This document shows positions 8,674 to 15,084 of a stretch of 64,000 bases of DNA, one piece after another. The translations under genes were made by a program, and so were the position numbers. A model generated the notes under the pieces. That model saw only the letters and a program-made list of their open reading frames with translations. It was not told the DNA's origin and made no database searches. The stretch spans positions 2,604,001 to 2,668,000 of the forward strand of contig NC_019678.1 in NCBI RefSeq assembly GCF_000316665.1, read 5' to 3'. Numbering within the stretch: the first letter of the stretch is position 1; the number at the start of each line of letters is the position of its first letter. The DNA comes from Rivularia sp. PCC 7116. GTDB taxonomy: Bacteria > Cyanobacteriota > Cyanobacteriia > Cyanobacteriales > Nostocaceae.

Positions 8674-9036
8674 TTATATTGGGAATTCTAAATTTAATAT
8701 TGTGTCTGGATTTAAGTTGGCTTCTCTACAGTAATCAATTATCTTTTTAAGAGACTCTGCACCGCGCTTTATTTCAGCATCTAGCTGTTTTTTTTCTTCT
8801 TTTAATTCAGCAATGTCTAACTGTAACCGTGTCCTTTTATCTTCCATCTCTAAAACGTGTAGTCCTAGTTTTGAATCTACTGTAGCTTGTGCAAAATCAA
8901 ACCGTTCTAAGAAATTCTCATCTTCTTGAATTTCAAATTCTACACAACAACTTGCGTTACCTAAGCTTCTTGGCAACGTTCTTTCATATCTTATTTTTTT
9001 CCATCTAATTTCGTTCCGAATCACATCTAAATTCAT
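8674..9036 (-). CDS. Coiled-coil island protein, 120 aa
   Basis: The C-terminal half is a strong coiled-coil candidate (about residues 58-100, heptads of Leu/Ile/Val in a Lys/Glu background, LDIAELKEEKKQLDAEIKRG), followed by a short tail ending LNLEFPI. The N-terminal half has paired cysteines (NASCCVEFEI). It starts at ATG 9036 with GGAGAG upstream, and the ATG overlaps the TGA of the previous gene, a coupling arrangement. It could be a structural or adaptor protein; this is inference only. Confidence 0.6.
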   Translation of the reverse strand: MNLDVIRNEIRWKKIRYERTLPRSLGNASCCVEFEIQEDENFLERFDFAQATVDSKLGLHVLEMEDKRTRLQLDIAELKEEKKQLDAEIKRGAESLKKIIDYCREANLNPDTILNLEFPI

Positions 9037-9248
9037 TTACTCTCCTCATCCAAAGCATTAATATAATTACTGCAATGACCTAGCTTCATAGAAGCCTCTA
9101 CAAACATCGGGTAAACTTGTGCGTTGGCTTCTTTGTTTAGCGCTTCTTGCTCTCCTATGATTTTTTTAATTTCTACTAGCTTTTCTATTGCACCATGCAA
9201 TAACTCCCATACTTGCTGATAATCCCAACCTGGATCTGTATTTGACAT
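9033..9248 (-). CDS. Small island protein, about 71 aa
   Basis: A helical, soluble protein (YQQVWELLHGAIEKLVEIKKI). I place the start at ATG 9248, because AAGGAG sits five bases upstream; an in-frame GTG at 9254 would overlap that ribosome site. It overlaps the next gene by 4 bp (ATGA). It is the first or second gene of the leftward small-gene operon. No family is recognised. Confidence 0.55.
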   Translation of the reverse strand: MSNTDPGWDYQQVWELLHGAIEKLVEIKKIIGEQEALNKEANAQVYPMFVEASMKLGHCSNYINALDEESK

Positions 9249-9319
9249 AATCACTCCTTGAGTTAGACTTAACTGATTTCGTGCATAGTAAAAGGTAGAT
9301 ACACCCTGACGTAGCGTTT

Positions 9320-9526
9320 CTATACTTTAGAAGCGCTATTCTCTTTCTTTAAGTCTTCAGTTGAAAAAGCGATTTCAAGTATTGCGTTGGGTAATAACCC
9401 TTGCAAGACTTTGAAATGCCTTTCACATTCAGCGCGAGACTCTAGACGCGCTATACACATTTGATAACCGCCAGTAGATAGGCGTTTGAAAATACACCAA
9501 TTAGCTTCACTTGCAAGTTGGTTCAT
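9320..9526 (-). CDS. Small island protein, 68 aa
   Basis: A short alpha/beta-looking protein (GGYQMCIARLESRAECERHFKV) that lies first in the leftward small-gene run, next to the structured control region. Start ATG 9526 has no clear ribosome site. Cys and aromatic residues are spaced as in a small folded domain, but I recognise no family. Regulation probably comes from the control region to its right. Confidence 0.45.
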   Translation of the reverse strand: MNQLASEANWCIFKRLSTGGYQMCIARLESRAECERHFKVLQGLLPNAILEIAFSTEDLKKENSASKV

Positions 9527-9539
9527 AGTTAAAACTGTT

Positions 9540-9850
9540 TTTAAATTGTTAGGAAACGCGGGTTGTAGACAAAAACCCGCGCAAGTCGAAAAAGGATTAG
9601 TAGTGATTACAGATTTTAGTTATTTAAAAACACCTCCTCAGTTTGACGCTGCAAAAATTTGGGCTAGCTGTGGCGATTGCTAACCCGCCCTTCTAACTGT
9701 TCTCAAATAGCGCATTGGTGGGGTCTGGTAGACATAGCGCCATCAGTTAGAAGGATTATTTGATTGTTCAAAGATTCCACAAATCTTGGTTTGCGGAGTA
9801 GGTATCCCGTAGTTACTGGTGTGTCTCGCGAGTTTTAGGCGAGAGGGGAA
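9540..9850. other. Structured non-coding control region of the island
   Basis: Between divergent gene sets lie several inverted repeats. CGCGGGTT (9557-9564) pairs with AACCCGCG (9574-9581). CCTTCTAACTG (9689-9699) pairs perfectly with CAGTTAGAAGG (9744-9754), and the 44-bp loop holds two ATAGCGC copies. A CTCGC/GCGAG pair lies near 9826-9845. Such a layout fits a structured RNA, an origin or a recombination site. No convincing gene is seen here. Confidence 0.4.
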
Positions 9851-9852
9851 TT

Positions 9853-9872
9853 ATTCATTTACAAAAATGAAT
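9853..9872. promoter_or_regulatory. Inverted repeat, candidate operator
   Basis: ATTCATTT and AAATGAAT form a perfect 8-bp inverted repeat around a 4-bp centre, about 75-80 bp upstream of the RHH regulator. It lies next to the longer inverted repeat at 9884-9934. Size and symmetry suit a dimeric DNA-binding protein. Confidence 0.4.
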
Positions 9873-9883
9873 TATAGGGATAA

Positions 9884-9934
9884 TATTTCATATATAAAAA
9901 TAAAAGTCAATACCTCATTTTTATATATGAGATA
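9884..9934. promoter_or_regulatory. Long inverted repeat upstream of the RHH regulator, candidate operator
   Basis: The arms 9884-9901 and 9917-9934 match at 17 of 18 positions (inner 14 perfect: TCATATATAAAAAT and its complement), with a 15-bp spacer. The right arm ends just before the ribosome site GGAGAG (9938-9943). RHH proteins commonly bind such repeats at their own promoters, so autoregulation is the natural inference; a replication or recombination site is the alternative. Confidence 0.5.
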
Positions 9935-9951
9935 ATCGGAGAGTAAAATGA

Positions 9952-10170
9952 GTGATTTTGGTTATGGCAAAAAGAGGAAGGCCCAAGTCCGGACGAAACG
10001 CGAAGACGGTGAGTCTAACGATTTCACCGGAGGCATGGGAGATGTTCAGACTCCAAGCTATGGAGCAAGGAATAACTCGTTCGGAGTTGTTAGAGAAAAT
10101 TGCAAAAACACCGAATGTGATGAACAACCTATCAAACAAGAAACAGCTGGGGGAACTTTACGCCAGTTAG
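9952..10170 (+). CDS. Ribbon-helix-helix DNA-binding protein, probably interrupted by a frameshift
   Basis: The product carries a basic arm (KRGRPKSGRNAKT), a beta strand (VSLTIS) and two helices (PEAWEMFRLQAMEQ, TRSELLEKIAKT): the classical RHH/CopG fold. GTG 9952 lies 8 bp after GGAGAG; ATG 9964 is the alternative start. The frame stops at 10170, but the other frame continues with GGTLRQLANEVREQL and a coiled coil to 10286. Restoring one G in the G5 run at 10149-10153 would join them into one protein of about 110 aa. So this is either a mutation, a read error or programmed frameshifting. Confidence 0.65.
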   Translation: MILVMAKRGRPKSGRNAKTVSLTISPEAWEMFRLQAMEQGITRSELLEKIAKTPNVMNNLSNKKQLGELYAS

Positions 10171-10286
10171 CTAATGAAGTTAGAGAGCAACTGGCATATC
10201 ACGAGTCGCAGATTGAATTACAACGAAACCGTCTTAAAAGATTAGAAACCTTAATTCAAGAAGAAGATTTAGATAAACCGTCTTAG
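10140..10286 (+). pseudogene. Out-of-frame C-terminal coiled coil of the RHH protein
   Basis: The frame ending at TAG 10286 encodes a clean helical segment (LRQLANEVREQLAYHESQI, then QRNRLKRLETLIQ) typical of a C-terminal coiled coil. It has no start codon of its own in the sensible part. The same frame is open back to ATG 9948, but there it is only a shadow of the RHH frame. A terminator follows directly. A -1 shift near 10150 is the most economical link to the RHH domain. Confidence 0.45.
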
Positions 10287-10307
10287 TAATGTACTAGGAC
10301 GGTTTTT
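10275..10307 (+). terminator. Strong rho-independent terminator
   Basis: AAACCGTC (10275-10282) pairs with GACGGTTT (10298-10305). The stem extends inward through TAGTA/TACTA to about 14 pairs with a 3-base loop, and a T run follows. The stop codon of the coiled-coil frame lies within the stem. It closes the RHH transcript. Confidence 0.8.
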
Positions 10308-10342
10308 CATTATTCTTTTGATTTGGAACCCCAAACATAGAA

Positions 10343-10375
10343 CAAAATCCCTGCACTACCAAGTAAGGGATTTTG
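10343..10375. terminator. Hairpin, 10-bp perfect stem
   Basis: CAAAATCCCT (10343-10352) pairs perfectly with AGGGATTTTG (10366-10375) around a 13-base loop. It lies 36 bp after the previous terminator and just upstream of the 238-aa gene, so it could be a second terminator, an attenuator or a protein-binding site. Confidence 0.4.
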
Positions 10376-10418
10376 TAGGGTACCAACTTGCAATTGGCTA
10401 ATATTAACTAATAGAATT

Positions 10419-11135
10419 ATGACACAAAGTAGAAACAAATCAATAAGCCAGTGGACATATAAACATGATGAATTCTGTTTACAAAATTCAATAAGTCCTG
10501 CCGCTAAACTCCTATGGCAATGGTTGATTAAAAAAGGATACATAGGGGAATCTGAACCGGACTTAAAAGATTTTAATAAATGGGTATCTAGGAACCGTAG
10601 TAAAGGCGCTTATTGCAGAAATACTTTAAAAGATGCTTTCAATAAACTCGTAGAATCTAGAGCTATCAACCTTGTCAAGAAATACACTTGGAATATTGTC
10701 AAAATAGTAACCAGACCAATTGAGTATCTGAAACCGAAAAAAAAGTTACAGAAGCGAAATATTTTTGACAGTTTAGATAGGTCAAAGCAGCGAAATTACG
10801 ACAACGGGTTATCACAACAACAACATATAAGAATATTAGACAATCAAATTTTATTTTCTCAGTACGGTATCCACTTTGACGACACAGAAAAAGAAGTACT
10901 TGACCGTCCTAAAAATGAAATACTCCTTGCTATTGTCTGCTATCAACTGGCGGACGAAACAAGAATTACTCAGTGTACTGGCGTTGATGAAAACAACGAA
11001 CCGTTAGAGATTTTAGAAGAGTTAAAAGCTGCTGAGGTTTTTAATTTACCCGTCTCAAATGGAATCTACAAAGGTGCTATTTACGCAATTTCAGAGCAAA
11101 GCTCAGTACTTAAATTCACCGAATATTCAAACTAG
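10419..11135 (+). CDS. Island protein, 238 aa, possible winged-helix/replication-type DNA-binding protein
   Basis: The N-terminal ~100 residues (SPAAKLLWQWLIKKGY, CRNTLKDAFNKLVESRAI) resemble the helix-turn-helix layout of plasmid or phage replication and regulatory proteins, followed by a very basic linker (LKPKKKLQKRN). The C-terminal ~90 residues are acidic (HFDDTEKEVLDRPKN). The start ATG has no good ribosome site, and a hairpin lies upstream. The next gene starts 5 bp after its stop. I infer a DNA-binding role, perhaps replication of the element, without being able to name a family. Confidence 0.5.
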   Translation: MTQSRNKSISQWTYKHDEFCLQNSISPAAKLLWQWLIKKGYIGESEPDLKDFNKWVSRNRSKGAYCRNTLKDAFNKLVESRAINLVKKYTWNIVKIVTRPIEYLKPKKKLQKRNIFDSLDRSKQRNYDNGLSQQQHIRILDNQILFSQYGIHFDDTEKEVLDRPKNEILLAIVCYQLADETRITQCTGVDENNEPLEILEELKAAEVFNLPVSNGIYKGAIYAISEQSSVLKFTEYSN

Positions 11136-11140
11136 AATCG

Positions 11141-11416
11141 ATGACTTTTCAAGACTTTCTTGTTGTATTTGCGGAAGTATTACTACCGTTAATACTTGCT
11201 TTTGTAGCGCGAAATACTGAAATTACAAAATCTAGCCTGACAGAGATTAAGGCACTAAAAAAACAAATCGAGAGCGATAAACACGAACAAACCCAATGGA
11301 TTATTGAAGTCAGAGAATCGCTTAAGCGAAATGACTTTATGACCGAACGTAATTCAACTTTAATTGCGAAGCTAGTTGACCACTCTTTTTTGGGGAATAA
11401 AAATGAAAATCAGTAG
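11141..11416 (+). CDS. Small single-pass membrane protein with coiled coil, 91 aa
   Basis: One N-terminal membrane helix (FLVVFAEVLLPLILAFVA) is followed by a charged helical segment (LTEIKALKKQIESDK) suited to coiled-coil pairing. The size and topology recall phage holin/spanin-like or element-borne accessory membrane proteins, but no family is clear. It begins 5 bp after the 238-aa gene and overlaps the next gene by 14 bp, so the three are one operon. Confidence 0.5.
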   Translation: MTFQDFLVVFAEVLLPLILAFVARNTEITKSSLTEIKALKKQIESDKHEQTQWIIEVRESLKRNDFMTERNSTLIAKLVDHSFLGNKNENQ

Positions 11417-11594
11417 TATTATTGAATGGCTTAAAATTTTGGTTGCAACTAGCGAGCAAGTTGCCGAAATTATTGAAGCGTCTAGCATTCCACCTGAAGA
11501 GCAGAATGCTGTACGCAACAGCGTTTCTACTGCACTAGAAAAGCTTAATTACGCAAACAGTAAAGTTGATGTTGAGCCTACATGCAATAGCTAA
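11403..11594 (+). CDS. Small helical protein, 63 aa
   Basis: I set the start at ATG 11403 (MKISSIIEWLK), with GGGG about 8 bp upstream, rather than the longer frame from 11376. The product is an amphipathic helical protein (WLKILVATSEQVAEIIEA, then PPEEQNAVRNSVSTALEKL). It overlaps the end of the membrane protein gene. The function is unknown; co-translation with the membrane protein suggests a partner. Confidence 0.45.
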   Translation: MKISSIIEWLKILVATSEQVAEIIEASSIPPEEQNAVRNSVSTALEKLNYANSKVDVEPTCNS

Positions 11595-11641
11595 ATAGTT
11601 ATCTAACCATCAACACTAAATTTATTATCTTCCTCATGCTG

Positions 11642-11670
11642 CTACCGGTACGCCTCCCGGTAGTTTTCTT
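11642..11670 (+). terminator. Rho-independent terminator of the rightward island operon
   Basis: CTACCGG (11642-11648) pairs with CCGGTAG (11657-11663), followed by TTTTCTT. It lies 48 bp after the last gene of the operon. Confidence 0.75.
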
Positions 11671-11756
11671 GGTTGGAATGCCACAGTACATTTATATTCT
11701 AAGCTGCCGCTGGCAAAAAACATGCGTATCTTCCGAGCATCTATAAGTAATTTAAA

Positions 11757-11787
11757 AACCCGCACGTTTTAAGATGCGGGTTTTTTT
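11757..11787 (+). terminator. Second rho-independent terminator
   Basis: AACCCGCA (11757-11764) pairs with TGCGGGTT (11775-11782), followed by a run of T. With the terminator at 11642 it forms a double stop and may mark the right boundary of the island's transcription. Confidence 0.75.
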
Positions 11788-12149
11788 GCGTTTTTTTTGG
11801 GGTATGCTGCGGTATAACAATGAAGTGTTTGTATTACTCATGAACACAATCATAGCTAGTTTTAGTATTTTGTCAACTTTGAGCCTTATTAGTTCTGAAT
11901 ATAGCGCGAAATTAGTGGCGATCGCCGAGGAAAGTGTATAAAGTATTAATATATTTATTCAGTTACGGTAATCAAATTACTTTTATGATTGCGTAGACAA
12001 AAACGCTATATAGCAATGCAAGGCGCAAAATACTGAAATAGCAAAAATATTTTTACATAGATACCATGATAGATTAAGTACTTTTTCTGAATCTGAATCA
12101 ATCAAACAAAAAAATAATTTAATTTAAATCTATAAATCTACCACAATAA
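11788..12149. other. AT-rich intergenic region with a possible 33-aa ORF
   Basis: Apart from one HIP1 site (11917-11926), the only item is a tiny frame at 11840-11941 (+), which would encode a hydrophobic then acidic peptide (IIASFSILSTLSLISSE). It has no ribosome site, so I do not call it a gene. The rest is AT-rich and featureless. Confidence 0.3.
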
Positions 12150-12443
12150 ATGAAATCATCACCTATCGTAATTTGTACTAAAAGCCTTAATAATATTAAA
12201 TATAATAGCGTTATCAACTGGACTCTGCTTGAAGATTTTAATGTTGTATATGAATCACGTTGTCCAGAAAAAAATATTTATCACAAACAAGAAATGTGTT
12301 TTGACAATTTGCCAATACAGATAAAAATAATGATAGCTAAGCAAGCAATAAAGAGTCCTTTTCTAAAAACTTTAGAATCGAAAGAACAATTAAAATTAGT
12401 GCTGTTTGCTGTCAAGGAATCGACTATCAACTCATGGTTATAG
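12150..12443 (+). CDS. Small hypothetical protein, 97 aa, paralogue of 12760-13056
   Basis: This protein and the next one share a common architecture: (P)V/I-V-x-C-x-K near the start, LNNIKYNSVINWTLLEDFNV, a CPEK turn, then NLP-x-x-I-x-IMIAKQAIK near residues 60-72. The second half is helical (MIAKQAIKSPFLKTLESKEQ). No family is recognised. The spacing of 316 bp and equal orientation point to an old tandem duplication. Confidence 0.55.
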   Translation: MKSSPIVICTKSLNNIKYNSVINWTLLEDFNVVYESRCPEKNIYHKQEMCFDNLPIQIKIMIAKQAIKSPFLKTLESKEQLKLVLFAVKESTINSWL

Positions 12444-12759
12444 CTATAAGTAAAATCCTATGCTATTAGCTACAAAAATAGTCTAATTAACTATAAAAAT
12501 AAATGTTAGCAGCAGTAAATTACTTACTAAATTTGCAATCAATACTTTATAGGCTGTAGTGAAATATGACTAAAAATAAGCATCGGGCTTAATTAATGTG
12601 CTTATACTTATCTTGATGAAAATAACACGAATCTAGCCGCAATTGCCAAAAAATAACAATAGAGGATTTACATAAAAATTTTACAAGTCACAATATTGCC
12701 ACCCTTTAGATTGTAATATATTAATTAGTTATCATTAAATTATATATTCTCCTAGCTCT
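12444..12759. other. AT-rich spacer between the two paralogues
   Basis: I see no gene, hairpin or clear repeat here; it is AT-rich and probably holds the promoter of the second paralogue. Confidence 0.5.
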
Positions 12760-13056
12760 ATGAAATTACCATTAAACATTAAATCATTACCTGTTGTCAC
12801 TTGTGCTAAAGACCTAACGAATCTCAAGTATGGAACGATTAGTAAATGGATGCTGTATGAAAATTTTACAGTTAACTATGAATGGTCTTGTCCTGAGAAA
12901 AAGAAATCTCGCAGGCAAGAAATTGATTTTGAAAATTTACCACTAGAAATACAAATTATGATAGCGAAACAAGCTATTAAAAATCCTACTTTGAAGAATT
13001 TGGAATCCGATAAACAGTTGTTTTTAGTTCATCTTGCTGTCTTAAATAATTCATAA
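12760..13056 (+). CDS. Small hypothetical protein, 98 aa, paralogue of 12150-12443
   Basis: This is the second copy of the pair, with the same order of motifs (VVTCAKDLTNLKYGTISKW, CPEKK, ENLPLEIQIMIAKQAIK). The match at IMIAKQAIK is exact, while the surrounding residues have diverged, so both copies have probably stayed under selection. It starts at ATG 12760. The function is unknown. Confidence 0.55.
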   Translation: MKLPLNIKSLPVVTCAKDLTNLKYGTISKWMLYENFTVNYEWSCPEKKKSRRQEIDFENLPLEIQIMIAKQAIKNPTLKNLESDKQLFLVHLAVLNNS

Positions 13057-13210
13057 GCTAATAGTAAGTTATCTCTGAAACTTTTAGTTAAAACAAGGTC
13101 GTAGATAATAGAAAGTAGAAAGTAGGGGGAGTATTTTGCAACTGTTTTAAATTCTGTTAAATAGGTTCAATTGTGGCAATTTTATTTAATCAATCTAAGC
13201 AAGTTTCGAT

Positions 13211-13525
13211 TCATTTTTTGCTCTGTTTTTCAAAAATAGCTTTTTTCGCACTCCATAAACTGATAGCTAAAAGTCCGAAAATTATTTTTGGTTCGGGTAC
13301 AGAAGCAATTCGACGATATTGGATGGGAGTATTTACTATTAAGTCACCTTGAGAATTAAAAATTTGATCCAAGGCATCAATGCTATTTTCTCTAATAGTT
13401 ACCTGAGAAACAACTTTACCACCAGAACTTGTTGGACAGCCATCGGGAGCATTGTTTCCAGTATAAAAGTTGGGTTCGTAAGTAATTTCTAAGTCGCAGC
13501 TGACTGGAATGAGGTTGGTGACGTA
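13211..13525 (-). pseudogene. C-terminal half of a PEP-CTERM protein, cut off by an IS605-type element
   Basis: The product ends in SVPEPKIIFGLLAISLWSAKKA, i.e. VPEP, a membrane helix and a basic tail, the PEP-CTERM sorting signal recognised by exosortase. The upstream part (YVTNLIPVSCDLEITYEP) has no start of its own and continues in frame from the fragment at 15085-15531 once the element at about 13526-15108 is removed. The intact protein would be about 245 aa, secreted and envelope-linked. The gene is disrupted. Confidence 0.7.
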
Positions 13526-13526
13526 C

Positions 13527-13556
13527 TCCACACACTCCCCTTCGGGTGAGTGTGGG
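13527..13556 (-). repeat. Right-end hairpin of the IS605-type element
   Basis: CACACTC pairs with GAGTGTG, with inner CCC/GGG around a TTC tip. It lies about 15 bp past the tnpB stop. In this family the 3' end of tnpB and the right end form the guide RNA whose spacer is the flanking host DNA; that function is inferred here. Confidence 0.55.
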
Positions 13557-13569
13557 CTTCTCAGAGACT

Positions 13570-14795
13570 CTAGGCAACCCTAGACATAAACTGAGCTTGT
13601 TTATACAGGTCGTGCGCCCCACGATTCCTGATGTTAATTGCGGCATTTTGGTCACGGCAAATAGAAGTATGACAAACCGGGCAATTATGCATTCTTTGAG
13701 ACAAAGGTTTCTTTACTTTGTGACCACAATTTGAACACTCTTGAGAAGTACCATGAGGCAATACTTTTATTACCACCAAACCAGCATTTTCGGCTTTGTT
13801 TGTAAGTATTGAAATGAATTGTCCCCAACCTGCGTCATGAATACTTTTAGCAAGTCTAGTCCTAGCCAGACCTTTTATATTTAACTTTTCAACCGCTACT
13901 ACATCATAATTTTTAAGTAGTCGATTAGCTATTTTAAAATGAAAATCTTTCCTTGTATCAGCAATCTTTTTATGCTGTTTACTTAATTTTCGTATAGCTT
14001 TTTTACGTCTATTAGAACCTTTTTTGCGGCGAGAAACGCGCTTTTGAGCTTTACATAATTTACGTTCTGCTTTACGTAAATATTTTGGTGCTGCAACTCT
14101 TTCGTTATTAGACGTAACAATAAAGTCTATTAATCCGGCATCAATCCCAACAATATTATCCCGGTTAAAGTCAGGTTTAATTGTTGGTACTGTCTTATCA
14201 TCAAGGCTCAAAGTTACATAATAACCATCCGCTTTCTTCGTGACGGATACAGTTTTTATTGTGAAACCGTCTGGAATAGGACGATGTACGATTACTTTTA
14301 CATCACCAATTTTTGAAAGCTTTATCACTTTATTTGAGAAATGATGTTGCTTGAACTGCTGATAAGTAAAAGTCTTATATTGACCTTCGCCCTTAAATCT
14401 CGGCCGTCCCGATTTTTTACCGCGAAGTCTGCCGGACAGAGTACTCTTTCCGGCGAGCTTCGCGTTAGCATCACCTTTCAACCATCTATCAAAAGCTTTT
14501 TCAACTCTTTTCGGAACTTCCTGTAATACTTGGGAATGAATATCTTTGTACCAAGGATGTTCTTTTTAAGTTGTGTTAAAGATGCTTTTTGATTGTAATA
14601 ATTTGGTTGCTCTATTAATTCAGGCAGGTAGCAAACCAAGGAACATCTATCAATTGAACAACGGTTCTGTTCATACCAGTTAAATCTTTGAGCCAACAAA
14701 AAATTGTATTGATAACGCAACATATTTAATGTATTGTCAATTTTTTCTGCTTGTTGATTTGTTGGCTTAATTTTGAATTGGTAAGAAGTTTTCAT
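13570..14795 (-). pseudogene. tnpB: TnpB (IS605 OrfB) with a one-base frameshift
   Basis: The N-terminal part (14795 to about 14563, MKTSYQFKIKPTNQQ) and the C-terminal part (to 13570) are in different frames. The true continuation ([32 protein letters not shown]) is open back to the A5 run at 14563-14567, so one lost A breaks the gene. The C-terminal part has an intact RuvC triad (D in GIDAGL, E in AVEKLNI, D in [14 protein letters not shown]) and a four-cysteine zinc ribbon (CSNCGHK, CPVC). Without the shift it would be about 400 aa, an RNA-guided nuclease. A TTG-started short product from 14481 is unlikely to be functional. Confidence 0.75.
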
Positions 14796-14885
14796 TGATT
14801 TATTCCTTGGTTCGACCTATAACTATAATAACATAAACATACAGCCATTGTACAGACTGATGAGTAAAAAAGATTAGACGTAAGA

Positions 14886-15035
14886 ATGAGTGAGCGCAGA
14901 TTAAATAAGTTAAAGCTATACGCGGCAAGCAAGGATAAAACCATGACCGCAATTCTTGAAGATTTGATTGACTCGTTGCCATCCGAAGAAATTGATAAAA
15001 GTCTCGCTGTCCTAAAAAGCTCGTCAACAAGTTGA
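14886..15035 (+). CDS. 49-aa ribbon-helix-helix protein carried by the TnpB element
   Basis: The product has a short basic strand (RRLNKLKLYAASKDKT) and two helices (MTAILEDLIDSL, then PSEEIDKSLAVLKSS), the RHH antitoxin/CopG pattern. It is divergent from tnpB, 90 bp from the tnpB start. Its end overlaps a long hairpin near the left end of the element. Either it represses tnpB, or it is a passenger. It starts at ATG 14886; no strong ribosome site is visible. Confidence 0.55.
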   Translation: MSERRLNKLKLYAASKDKTMTAILEDLIDSLPSEEIDKSLAVLKSSSTS

Positions 15036-15050
15036 CATTGCTTTTAGGAC
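15009..15050. terminator. Long hairpin at the end of the RHH gene
   Basis: GTCCTAAAA (15009-15017) pairs with TTTTAGGAC (15042-15050), with an inner GTCAAC/GTTGAC stem (15023-15028 with 15031-15036). The RHH stop codon lies in the inner stem. It may terminate the RHH transcript or insulate tnpB from outside reading. Confidence 0.5.
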
Positions 15051-15084
15051 GCAAAACTTTTATCCTCGGATTCATCTCACCGCC

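Noticed and set aside
9486-9683. Rightward 65-aa frame in the island control region
   Set aside because: It overlaps the start of the leftward 68-aa gene and runs through the CGCGGGTT hairpin. The tail (VITDFSYLKTPPQFDAA) looks somewhat protein-like, but there is no ribosome site and no family.
9948-10140. First half of the 112-aa frame as an independent protein
   Set aside because: In this frame the first 60 residues (KRKAQVRTKREDGESND) are low in hydrophobic residues and overlap the RHH frame, which has a clear fold; only the last part (from about 10150) is credible.
11840-11941. 33-aa frame ending at a HIP1 region
   Set aside because: No ribosome site and no conserved pattern; kept only as a note in the intergenic entry.
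13416-13655. Leftward 79-aa frame across the end of the IS605-type element
   Set aside because: It joins tnpB 3' sequence to PEP-CTERM sequence in a wrong frame; no domain is preserved.
14800-14900. GGTTCGACC motif reminiscent of a tRNA T-loop
   Set aside because: The flanking sequence cannot form a cloverleaf or acceptor stem; no tRNA was found in the window.
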